Positions 49,853 to 61,495 of a DNA stretch of 64,000 nucleotides are shown here, piece by piece. The position numbers were made by a program, and so were the translations under genes. Source of the DNA: Ligustrum vulgare (Eukaryota; Streptophyta; Magnoliopsida; Lamiales; Oleaceae). The notes beneath the pieces are model-generated. The model was not told the DNA's origin. It ran no database searches and was given only the letters and a program-made list of their open reading frames with translations. Position 1 is the stretch's first letter; each line of letters begins with the position of its first letter. Where the stretch lies: NCBI GenBank assembly GCA_963555705.1, contig OY743183.1:30291932-30355931 (forward strand). The letters are read 5' to 3'.

Positions 49853-52800
49853 TTCATTTGGACCTAAAGTAGGAATCTCCTTTCGAAAAAGCTAACTTTC
49901 ATTTTTGAGCTCCTAACAATCTTTTTAGGATTGGGTGAGTCACCAGGATTTTGAACAACAAAAAAGTCACAGCAGAGGATCCATGAGACTTTGAAAAAGA
50001 GGATAAATTGGAATAAAACGTTTTCTTGGGCACATAAAATGGTTTTTCCCTCGTACGTAAAGTTTTTTAATCCTTGAAGAGAGAGACTAGGTAAAATATT
50101 CTCTTCAATTCCAAAATATTCATACCAATTTTGAAACCATTTTGGAAAATTATTTTAACATGATTGAAGGAACAGGATAAACCAAGAAATAATAAGATGT
50201 CTAAAGAAGAAAACATTAAACAAAGCATCTTGGTAATCCAAGTAATTGAAATGCGAAGAGAAATCTTCCCCCTTTGAAAGGTTCAACTTTTTCTCGAGCT
50301 AAGGGTATTGTCCCCTGTCTTCAAATGACAACAAAAATGCAAAATGACATTTTTAAAAAATCGATATGTTGAGGATATTGTTTATTTTGAGTAGGTTGCA
50401 GTTATCTTTTGATTTCGCTCCCTTGGTTTCTTACTACTTTTACCCGGAACTTCTCTCTTTCTCTTAAGAAATTCCGGATTCTCTTCATATTTCTTCTTAG
50501 TAATATGAAATGTTTCATTTGGACCTAAAGTTCCTATCTCATCTCGAAAAAGCTAACTTTCATTTTTAAGGTCCTAACAATCTTTTTAGGATTGTGAGAG
50601 TCACCAGGATTTTGAACAACAAAAAAGTCACAGCAGAGGATCCATGAGACTTTAAAAAAGAGGATAAATTGGAATAAAACGTTTTCTTGGGCACATAAAA
50701 TGGTTTTTCCCTCGTTCGTAAAGTTTTTGAATCCTTGAAAAGGGAGACAAGGTTAAATATTCTCTTCAATTCCAAAATATTCACACCAATTTTAAAACCA
50801 TTTTTGAAAATTATTTTAACATGATTGAAGGAACCAAGAAATAATAAGATGTCTAAAGAAGAAAACATTAGAAAAAGCATCTTGGTAATCCAAGTAATTG
50901 AAACGAGGAGAGAAATATTCACCCTTTGAAAAGTTCTACTTTTTCTCGAGCTAAGGGTATTGTCCCCAGTCTGCAAATGACAACAAAAAGGCAAACTGAC
51001 ATTTTTGAAAAATCGATATGTTTAGGATATTGTTTATTTTGAGTAGTTTGCACTTATCTTATGATTTCACTCACTCCCTTGGTTTCTTTACTACTTTTTC
51101 TCGGAATTTCTCTCTATCTCTTAAGAAATTCCGGATTCTTGTCATATTTCTTCTTAGTAATATGAAAAGTTTCATTTGGACCTAAAGTAGGAATCTCCTT
51201 TAGAAAAAACTAACTTTCATTTTTGAGCTCCTAACAATCTTTTTACGATTTGGAAAGTCACCAGGATTTCGAACAACAAAAAAGTCATAGTAGCAGATCC
51301 ATGAGACTTTAAAAATGAGGATACATGGGAATAAAACGTTTTCTTGGGCACATAAAATGGTTTTTCCCTCGTTCGTAAAGTTTTTGAATCCTTGAAGAGA
51401 GAGACTAGGTAAAATATTCTCTTCAATTCCAAAATATTCACACCAATTTTGAAACCATTTCGGAAAATTATTTTTACATGATTGAAGGAACAGGATAAAC
51501 CAAGAAATAATAAGATATCTAAAGAAGAAAACTAAAAAGCATCTAGGTATTCCAAGTAATTGAAATGAGGAGAGAAATCTTCACCCTTTGAAAGGTTCAT
51601 CTTTTTCTCAAAGCTAAGTCCCCAGTCTTCAAATGACAACAAAAAGAAAAACTGACATTTTTGAAAAATTGATATGTTGTGGATATTGTTTATTTTGAGT
51701 AGGTTGCAGTTATCTTTTGGTTTCGCTCCCTTGGTCTCTTTACTACTTTTACTCGGAATTTCTCTCTTTTCTCTTAAGAAGTTCCGGATTCTCTTCATAT
51801 TTCTTCTTAGTAATATAAAAAGTTTCATTTCGACCTAAAGTAGGAATCTCCTTTCGAAAAAGCTAACTTTCATTTTTGAGCTCCTAACAATCTTTTTACG
51901 ATTGGGTGAGTCACCAGGATTTTGAACAACAAAAAAGTCACAGCAGAGGATCCATGAGACTTTGAAAAAGAGGATAAATTGGAATAAAACGTTTTCTTGG
52001 GCACATAAAATGGTTTTTCCCTCGTACGTAAAGTTTTTTAATCCTTGAAGAGAGAGACTAGGTAAAATATTCTCTTCAATTCCAAAATATTCATACCAAT
52101 TTTGAAACCATTTTGGAAAATTATTTTAACATGATTGAAGGAACAGGATAAACCAAGAAATAATAAGATGTCTAAAGAAGAAAACATTAAACAAAGCATC
52201 TTGGTAATCCAAGTAATTGAAATGCGAAGAGAAATCTTCCCCCTTTGAAAGGTTCAACTTTTTCTCGAGCTAAGGGTATTGTCCCCTGTCTTCAAATGAC
52301 AACAAAAATGCAAAATGACATTTTTAAAAAATCGATATGTTGAGGATATTGTTTATTTTGAGTAGGTTGCAGTTATCTTTTGATTTCGCTCCCTTGGTTT
52401 CTTACTACTTTTACCCGGAACTTCTCTCTTTCTCTTAAGAAATTCCGGATTCTCTTCATATTTCTTCTTAGTAATATGAAATGTTTCATTTGGACCTAAA
52501 GTTCCTATCTCATCTCGAAAAAGCTAACTTTCATTTTTAAGGTCCTAACAATCTTTTTAGGATTGTGAGAGTCACCAGGATTTTGAACAACAAAAAAGTC
52601 ACAGCAGAGGATCCATGAGACTTTAAAAAAGAGGATAAATTGGAATAAAACGTTTTCTTGGGCACATAAAATGGTTTTTCCCTCGTTCGTAAAGTTTTTG
52701 AATCCTTGAAAAGGGAGACAAGGTTAAATATTCTCTTCAATTCCAAAATATTCACACCAATTTTAAAACCATTTTTGAAAATTATTTTAACATGATTGAA

Positions 52801-54343
52801 GGAACCAAGAAATAATAAGATGTCTAAAGAAGAAAACATTAGAAAAAGCATCTTGGTAATCCAAGTAATTGAAACGAGGAGAGAAATATTCACCCTTTGA
52901 AAAGTTCTACTTTTTCTCGAGCTAAGGGTATTGTCCCCAGTCTGCAAATGACAACAAAAAGGCAAACTGACATTTTTGAAAAATCGATATGTTTAGGATA
53001 TTGTTTATTTTGAGTAGTTTGCACTTATCTTATGATTTCACTCACTCCCTTGGTTTCTTTACTACTTTTTCTCGGAATTTCTCTCTATCTCTTAAGAAAT
53101 TCCGGATTCTTGTCATATTTCTTCTTAGTAATATGAAAAGTTTCATTTGGACCTAAAGTAGGAATCTCCTTTAGAAAAAACTAACTTTCATTTTTGAGCT
53201 CCTAACAATCTTTTTACGATTTGGAAAGTCACCAGGATTTCGAACAACAAAAAAGTCATAGTAGCAGATCCATGAGACTTTAAAAATGAGGATACATGGG
53301 AATAAAACGTTTTCTTGGGCACATAAAATGGTTTTTCCCTCGTTCGTAAAGTTTTTGAATCCTTGAAGAGAGAGACTAGGTAAAATATTCTCTTCAATTC
53401 CAAAATATTCACACCAATTTTGAAACCATTTCGGAAAATTATTTTTACATGATTGAAGGAACAGGATAAACCAAGAAATAATAAGATATCTAAAGAAGAA
53501 AACTAAAAAGCATCTAGGTATTCCAAGTAATTGAAATGAGGAGAGAAATCTTCACCCTTTGAAAGGTTCATCTTTTTCTCAAAGCTAAGTCCCCAGTCTT
53601 CAAATGACAACAAAAAGAAAAACTGACATTTTTGAAAAATTGATATGTTGTGGATATTGTTTATTTTGAGTAGGTTGCAGTTATCTTTTGGTTTCGCTCC
53701 CTTGGTCTCTTTACTACTTTTACTCGGAATTTCTCTCTTTTCTCTTAAGAAGTTCCGGATTCTCTTCATATTTCTTCTTAGTAATATAAAAAGTTTCATT
53801 TCGACCTAAAGTAGGAATCTCCTTTCGAAAAAGCTAACTTTCATTTTTGAGCTCCTAACAATCTTTTTACGATTGGGTGAGTCACCAGGATTTTGAACAA
53901 CAAAAAAGTCACAGCAGAGGATCCATGAGACTTTGAAAAAGAGGATAAATTGGAATAAAACGTTTTCTTGGGCACATAAAATGGTTTTTCCCTCGTTCGT
54001 AAAGTTTTTGAATCCTTGAAGAGAGAGACTAGGTAAAATATTCTCTTCAATTCCAAAATATTCACACCAATTTTGAAACCATTTCGGAAAATTATTTTTA
54101 CATGATTGAAGGAACAGGATAAACCAAGAAATAATAAGATATCTAAAGAAGAAAACTAAAAAGCATAGGTATTCCAAGTAATTGAAATGAGGAGAGAAAT
54201 CTTCTCCCTTTGAAAGGTTCATCTTTTTCTCAAAGCTAAGTCCCCAGTCTTCAAATGACATCAAAAAGAAAAACTGACATTTTTGAAAAATTGATATGTT
54301 GTGGATATTGTTTATTTTGAGTAGGTTGCAGTTATCTTTTGGT

Positions 54344-54423
54344 TTCGCTCCCTCGGAATTTCTCTCTTTTCTCTTAAGAAGTTCCGGATTCTCTTCATAT
54401 TTCTTCTTAGTAATATAAAAAGT
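54344..54423 (+). repeat. 22-bp deletion in B-like monomer, second copy
   Basis: This carries the identical 22-base deletion and upstream GCATAGG loss as at 49.6-49.8 kb, at an offset of 4571 bases. It makes a fourth monomer in an otherwise trimeric unit (53794 to 54423 is 629 bp). The inserted monomer begins like the one at 51823 (TTTCATTTCGACC) and becomes like the one at 49223 by about 53996 (CTCGTTCGT instead of CTCGTACGT), so it arose by recombination within a monomer. Confidence 0.83.
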
Positions 54424-55640
54424 TTCATTTGGACCTAAAGTAGGAATCTCCTTTCGAAAAAGCTAACTTTCATTTTTGAGCTCCTAACAATCTTTTTAGG
54501 ATTGGGTGAGTCACCAGGATTTTGAACAACAAAAAAGTCACAGCAGAGGATCCATGAGACTTTGAAAAAGAGGATAAATTGGAATAAAACGTTTTCTTGG
54601 GCACATAAAATGGTTTTTCCCTCGTACGTAAAGTTTTTTAATCCTTGAAGAGAGAGACTAGGTAAAATATTCTCTTCAATTCCAAAATATTCATACCAAT
54701 TTTGAAACCATTTTGGAAAATTATTTTAACATGATTGAAGGAACAGGATAAACCAAGAAATAATAAGATGTCTAAAGAAGAAAACATTAAACAAAGCATC
54801 TTGGTAATCCAAGTAATTGAAATGCGAAGAGAAATCTTCCCCCTTTGAAAGGTTCAACTTTTTCTCGAGCTAAGGGTATTGTCCCCTGTCTTCAAATGAC
54901 AACAAAAATGCAAAATGACATTTTTAAAAAATCGATATGTTGAGGATATTGTTTATTTTGAGTAGGTTGCAGTTATCTTTTGATTTCGCTCCCTTGGTTT
55001 CTTACTACTTTTACCCGGAACTTCTCTCTTTCTCTTAAGAAATTCCGGATTCTCTTCATATTTCTTCTTAGTAATATGAAATGTTTCATTTGGACCTAAA
55101 GTTCCTATCTCATCTCGAAAAAGCTAACTTTCATTTTTAAGGTCCTAACAATCTTTTTAGGATTGTGAGAGTCACCAGGATTTTGAACAACAAAAAAGTC
55201 ACAGCAGAGGATCCATGAGACTTTAAAAAAGAGGATAAATTGGAATAAAACGTTTTCTTGGGCACATAAAATGGTTTTTCCCTCGTTCGTAAAGTTTTTG
55301 AATCCTTGAAAAGGGAGACAAGGTTAAATATTCTCTTCAATTCCAAAATATTCACACCAATTTTAAAACCATTTTTGAAAATTATTTTAACATGATTGAA
55401 GGAACCAAGAAATAATAAGATGTCTAAAGAAGAAAACATTAGAAAAAGCATCTTGGTAATCCAAGTAATTGAAACGAGGAGAGAAATATTCACCCTTTGA
55501 AAAGTTCTACTTTTTCTCGAGCTCAGGGTATTGTCCCCAGTCTGCAAATGACAACAAAAAGGCAAACTGACATTTTTGAAAAATCGATATGTTTAGGATA
55601 TTGTTTATTTTGAGTAGTTTGCACTTATCTTATGATTTCA

Positions 55641-56297
55641 CTCACTCCCTTGGTTTCTTTACTACTTTTTCTCGGAATTTCTCTCTATCTCTTAAGAAAT
55701 TCCGGATTCTTGTCATATTTCTTCTTAGTAATATGAAAAGTTTCATTTGGACCTAAAGTAGGAATCTCCTTTAGAAAAACCCAAATTTCATTTTTGAGCT
55801 TCTAACAATCTTTTTACGATTTGGAAAGTCACCAGGATTTCGAACAACAAAAAAGACATAGCAGCAGATCCATGAGACTTTAAAAATGAGGATACATGGG
55901 AATAAAACGTTTTCTTGGGCACATAAAATGGTTTTTCCCTCGTTCGTAAAGTTTTTGAATCCTTGAAAAGGGAGACAAGGTTAAATATTCTCTTCAATTC
56001 CAAAATATTCACACCAATTTTAAAACCATTTTTGAAAATTATTTTAACATGATTGAAGGAACCAAGAAATAATAAGATGTCTAAAGAAGAAAACATTAGA
56101 AAAAGCATCTTGGTAATCCAAGTAATTGAAACGAGGAGAGAAATATTCACCCTTTGAAAAGTTCTACTTTTTCTCGAGCTCAGGGTATTGTCCCCAGTCT
56201 GCAAATGACAACAAAAAGGCAAACTGACATTTTTGAAAAATCGATATGTTTAGGATATTGTTTATTTTGAGTAGTTTGCACTTATCTTATGATTTCA
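55641..56297 (+). repeat. Chimeric A/C satellite monomer
   Basis: The first half is A type (CTCACTCCC start, GAGCTTCTAAC, GCAGCAGATCC, ATGAGGATACATGGG). From about 55965 it is C type (CCTTGAAAAGGGAGACAAGG, GGAACCAAG, AAACATTAG, CTCGAGCTCAGGG). It is followed at 56298 by a monomer that starts like A but becomes B within a few bases. The CTCAGGG variant also occurs one monomer upstream, near 55520, so the C part was copied from its neighbour. Confidence 0.84.
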
Positions 56298-59200
56298 CTC
56301 ACTCCCTTGGTCTCTTTACTACTTTTACTCGGAATTTCTCTCTTTTCTCTTAAGAAGTTCCGGATTCTCTTCATATTTCTTCTTAGTAATATAAAAAGTT
56401 TCATTTGGACCTAAAGTAGGAATCTCCTTTCGAAAAAGCTAACTTTCATTTTTGAGCTCCTAACAATCTTTTTACGATTGGGTGAGTCACCAGGATTTTG
56501 AACAACAAAAAAGTCACAGCAGAGGATCCATGAGACTTTGAAAAAGAGGATAAATTGGAATAAAACGTTTTCTTGGGCACATAAAATGGTTTTTCCCTCG
56601 TACGTAAAGTTTTTTAATCCTTGAAGAGAGAGACTAGGTAAAATATTCTCTTCAATTCCAAAATATTCATACCAATTTTGAAACCATTTTGGAAAATTAT
56701 TTTAACATGATTGAAGGAACAGGATAAACCAAGAAATAATAAGATGTCTAAAGAAGAAAACATTAAACAAAGCATCTTGGTAATCCAAGTAATTGAAATG
56801 CGAAGAGAAATCTTCCCCCTTTGAAAGGTTCAACTTTTTCTCGAGCTAAGGGTATTGTCCCCTGTCTTCAAATGACAACAAAAATGCAAAATGACATTTT
56901 TAAAAAATCGATATGTTGAGGATATTGTTTATTTTGAGTAGGTTGCAGTTATCTTTTGATTTCGCTCCCTTGGTTTCTTACTACTTTTACCCGGAACTTC
57001 TCTCTTTCTCTTAAGAAATTCCGGATTCTCTTCATATTTCTTCTTAGTAATATGAAATGTTTCATTTGGACCTAAAGTTCCTATCTCATCTCGAAAAAGC
57101 TAACTTTCATTTTTAAGGTCCTAACAATCTTTTTAGGATTGTGAGAGTCACCAGGATTTTGAACAACAAAAAAGTCACAGCAGAGGATCCATGAGACTTT
57201 AAAAAAGAGGATAAATTGGAATAAAACGTTTTCTTGGGCACATAAAATGGTTTTTCCCTCGTTCGTAAAGTTTTTGAATCCTTGAAAAGGGAGACAAGGT
57301 TAAATATTCTCTTCAATTCCAAAATATTCACACCAATTTTAAAACCATTTTTGAAAATTATTTTAACATGATTGAAGGAACCAAGAAATAATAAGATGTC
57401 TAAAGAAGAAAACATTAGAAAAAGCATCTTGGTAATCCAAGTAATTGAAACGAGGAGAGAAATATTCACCCTTTGAAAAGTTCTACTTTTTCTCGAGCTC
57501 AGGGTATTGTCCCCAGTCTGCAAATGACAACAAAAAGGCAAACTGACATTTTTGAAAAATCGATATGTTTAGGATATTGTTTATTTTGAGTAGTTTGCAC
57601 TTATCTTATGATTTCACTCACTCCCTTGGTTTCTTTACTACTTTTTCTCGGAATTTCTCTCTATCTCTTAAGAAATTCCGGATTCTTGTCATATTTCTTC
57701 TTAGTAATATGAAAAGTTTCATTTGGACCTAAAGTAGGAATCTCCTTTAGAAAAACCCAAATTTCATTTTTGAGCTTCTAACAATCTTTTTACGATTTGG
57801 AAAGTCACCAGGATTTCGAACAACAAAAAAGACATAGCAGCAGATCCATGAGACTTTAAAAATGAGGATACATGGGAATAAAACGTTTTCTTGGGCACAT
57901 AAAATGGTTTTTCCCTCGTTCGTAAAGTTTTTGAATCCTTGAAGAGAGAGACTAGGTAAAATATTCTCTTCAATTCCAAAATATTCACACCAATTTTGAA
58001 ACCATTTCGGAAAATTATTTTTACATGATTGAAGGAACAGGATAAACCAAGAAATAATAAGATATCTAAAGAAGAAAACTAAAAAGCATCTAGGTATTCC
58101 AAGTAATTGAAATGAGGAGAGAAATCTTCACCCTTTGAAAGGTTCATCTTTTTCTCAAAGCTAAGTCCCCAGTCTTCAAATGACATCAAAAAGAAAAACT
58201 GACATTTTTGAAAAATTGATATGTTGTGGATATTGTTTATTTTGAGTAGGTTGCAGTTATCTTTTGGTTTCGCTCCCTTGGTCTCTTTACTACTTTTACT
58301 CGGAATTTCTCTCTTTTCTCTTAAGAAGTTCCGGATTCTCTTCATATTTCTTCTTAGTAATATAAAAAGTTTCATTTGGACCTAAAGTAGGAATCTCCTT
58401 TCGAAAAAGCTAACTTTCATTTTTGAGCTCCTAACAATCTTTTTAGGATTGGGTGAGTCACCAGGATTTTGAACAACAAAAAAGTCACAGCAGAGGATCC
58501 ATGAGACTTTGAAAAAGAGGATAAATTGGAATAAAACGTTTTCTTGGGCACATAAAATGGTTTTTCCCTCGTACGTAAAGTTTTTTAATCCTTGAAGAGA
58601 GAGACTAGGTAAAATATTCTCTTCAATTCCAAAATATTCATACCAATTTTGAAACCATTTTGGAAAATTATTTTAACATGATTGAAGGAACAGGATAAAC
58701 CAAGAAATAATAAGATGTCTAAAGAAGAAAACATTAAACAAAGCATCTTGGTAATCCAAGTAATTGAAATGCGAAGAGAAATCTTCCCCCTTTGAAAGGT
58801 TCAACTTTTTCTCGAGCTAAGGGTATTGTCCCCTGTCTTCAAATGACAACAAAAATGCAAAATGACATTTTTAAAAAATCGATATGTTGAGGATATTGTT
58901 TATTTTGAGTAGGTTGCAGTTATCTTTTGTTTTCGCTCCCTTGGTTTCTTACTACTTTTACCCGGAACTTCCCTCTTTCTCTTAAGAAATTCCGGATTCT
59001 CTTCATATTTCTTCTTAGTAATATGAAATGTTTCATTTGGACCTAAAGTTCCTATCTCATCTCGAAAAAGCTAACTTTCATTTTTAAGGTCCTAACAATC
59101 TTTTTAGGATTGTGAGAGTCACCAGGATTTTGAACAACAAAAAAGTCACAGCAGAGGATCCATGAGACTTTAAAAAAGAGGATAAATTGGAATAAAACGT

Positions 59201-61241
59201 TTTCTTGGGCACATAAAATGGTTTTTCCCTCGTTCGTAAAGTTTTTGAATCCTTGAAAAGGGAGACAAGGTTAAATATTCTCTTCAATTCCAAAATATTC
59301 ACACCAATTTTAAAACCATTTTTGAAAATTATTTTAACATGATTGAAGGAACCAAGAAATAATAAGATGTCTAAAGAAGAAAACATTAGAAAAAGCATCT
59401 TGGTAATCCAAGTAATTGAAACGAGGAGAGAAATATTCACCCTTTGAAAAGTTCTACTTTTTCTCGAGCTCAGGGTATTGTCCCCAGTCTGCAAATGACA
59501 ACAAAAAGGCAAACTGACATTTTTGAAAAATCGATATGTTTAGGATATTGTTTATTTTGAGTAGTTTGCACTTATCTTATGATTTCACTCACTCCCTTGG
59601 TTTCTTTACTACTTTTTCTCGGAATTTCTCTCTATCTCTTAAGAAATTCCGGATTCTTGTCATATTTCTTCTTAGTAATATGAAAAGTTTCATTTGGACC
59701 TAAAGTAGGAATCTCCTTTAGAAAAACCCAACTTTCATTTTTGAGCTCCTAACAATCTTTTTACGATTTGGAAAGTCACCAGGATTTCGAACAACAAAAA
59801 AGTCATAGCAGCAGATCCATGAGACTTTAAAAATGAGGATACATGGGAATAAAACGTTTTCTTGGGCACATAAAATGGTTTTTCCCTCGTTCGTAAAGTT
59901 TTTGAATCCTTGAAGAGAGAGACTAGGTAAAATATTCTCTTCAATTCCAAAATATTCACACAAATTTTGAAACCATTTCGGAAAATTATTTTTACATGAT
60001 TGAAGGAACAGGATAAACCAAGAAATAATAAGATATCTAAAGAAGAAAACTAAAAAGCATCTAGGTATTCCAAGTAATTGAAATGAGGAGAGAAATCTTC
60101 ACCCTTTGAAAGGTTCATCTTTTTCTCAAAGCTAAGTCCCCAGTCTTCAAATGACATCAAAAAGAAAAACTGACATTTTTGAAAAATTGATATGTTGTGG
60201 ATATTGTTTATTTTGAGTAGGTTGCAGTTATCTTTTGGTTTCGCTCCCTTGGTCTCTTTACTACTTTTACTCGGAATTTCTCTCTTTTCTCTTAAGAAGT
60301 TCCGGATTCTCTTCATATTTCTTCTTAGTAATATAAAAAGTTTCATTTGGACCTAAAGTAGGAATCTCCTTTCGAAAAAGCTAACTTTCATTTTTGAGCT
60401 CCTAACAATCTTTTTAGGATTGGGTGAGTCACCAGGATTTTGAACAACAAAAAAGTCACAGCAGAGGATCCATGAGACTTTGAAAAAGAGGATAAATTGG
60501 AATAAAACGTTTTCTTGGGCACATAAAATGGTTTTTCCCTCGTACGTAAAGTTTTTTAATCCTTGAAGAGAGAGACTAGGTAAAATATTCTCTTCAATTC
60601 CAAAATATTCATACCAATTTTGAAACCATTTTGGAAAATTATTTTAACATGATTGAAGGAACAGGATAAACCAAGAAATAATAAGATGTCTAAAGAAGAA
60701 AACATTAAACAAAGCATCTTGGTAATCCAAGTAATTGAAATGCGAAGAGAAATCTTCCCCCTTTGAAAGGTTCAACTTTTTCTCGAGCTAAGGGTATTGT
60801 CCCCTGTCTTCAAATGACAACAAAAATGCAAAATGACATTTTTAAAAAATCGATATGTTGAGGATATTGTTTATTTTGAGTAGGTTGCAGTTATCTTTTG
60901 ATTTCGCTCCCTTGGTTTCTTACTACTTTTACCCGGAACATCTCTCTTTCTCTTAAGAAATTCTGGATTCTCTTCATATTTCTTCTTAGTAATATGAACT
61001 GTTTCATTTGGACCTAAAGTAGGAATCTCATCTCGAAAAAGCTAACTTTCATTTTTAAGGTCCTAACAATCTTTTTAGGATTGTGAGAGTCACCAGGATT
61101 TTGAACAACAAAAAAGTCACAGCAGAGGATCCATGAGACTTTAAAAAAGAGGATAAATTGGAATAAAACGTTTTCTTGGGCACATAAAATGGTTTTTCCC
61201 TCGTTCGTAAAGTTTTTGAATCCTTGAAAAGGGAGACAAGG

Positions 61242-61491
61242 TGATGTGATCCGGAAAAGAAGCCAAGAAAAATGTTATGATTCGAGACGAATCATCTTAA
61301 AGGAAGAGGGGATGATGTGATCCGGAAAAGGTGTCAAAAATGAGAAATCAAGATACGGGAAATTCAACAAAATTCTACGTGGAAAAATGAACAAGTTTCG
61401 TGTTGGACTCGAGTCGAGATTCAAATCACGTCAACGGATCAGAAAATCAGAAAATTGGGCAGAAGATGCGTTACGGCCGTAACATTGTTTC
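61242..61491 (+). mobile_element. Truncated 5' LTR (first 250 bp only)
   Basis: This aligns without gaps to 62731-62980 of the complete LTR, with two differences that I found: TTCGAGACGAA against TTCGGGACGAA, and ACGGGAAATTC against ACGGGCAATTC. It includes the 71-bp leader repeat with an internal polypurine-like tract (61299-61312) and just one of the eight CGGCCG palindromes. The remaining ~723 bp of LTR, including promoter, polyadenylation signal and U5, plus the primer site are missing. It joins internal sequence at 61491/61492. Confidence 0.92.
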
Positions 61492-61495
61492 CACA

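Larger units (their letters stand above)
1..61241 (+). repeat. Satellite DNA megarray, ~650-661 bp monomer
   Basis: The whole interval is a head-to-tail tandem array of one AT-rich monomer. A diagnostic segment (TTTCATTTGGACC and close variants) recurs about 94 times, for example at 101, 753, 1404, 2061, 2713 and 3363, with usual spacings of 650-662 bases. I saw no inverted monomer and no foreign insertion before 61242. Monomer types differ by several to more than ten percent, while copies one HOR apart are nearly identical, which is the signature of HOR amplification by unequal crossover. Arrays of this kind are usual at plant centromeres, pericentromeres or heterochromatic knobs; which one cannot be told from sequence. 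I do not recognise the satellite family. No stretch inside this interval holds a supportable gene. Confidence 0.97.
49123..61241 (+). repeat. D-C-A trimer domain, 1971-bp period, right part
   Basis: Diagnostic segments at 50513, 52484, 55084, 57060, 59031 and 61002 mark successive C monomers. Spacings are 1971, 2600 (one extra 629-bp monomer), 1976, 1971 and 1971. Five C monomers share AAAGTTCCTATCTCATC near 50530, 52501, 55101, 57079 and 59049, but the last one, near 61019, keeps the older AAAGTAGGAATC. The variant CTCGAGCTCAGGG occurs only from about 55520 to 59470. The array stops inside a C monomer at 61241, where the retroelement begins. Confidence 0.9.

Noticed and set aside
1..61241. 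Dozens of 60-150 codon reading frames, mostly minus strand, some plus strand, as protein genes
   Set aside because: They recur once per satellite monomer, those examined start on TTG or GTG, they are truncated differently in A, B and C, and they accumulate amino-acid changes. They are shadows of a tandem repeat.
1..61241. CRISPR array or phage-type repeat region
   Set aside because: The repeat is ~650 bp with no unique spacers and no nearby cas-like gene; the flanking element is a plant-type LTR retrotransposon.
1..61241. Ribosomal DNA intergenic spacer
   Set aside because: No rRNA-like sequence interrupts 61 kb, and the HOR organisation with 1.3, 1.96, 5.2 and 7.2 kb levels does not fit an rDNA unit.
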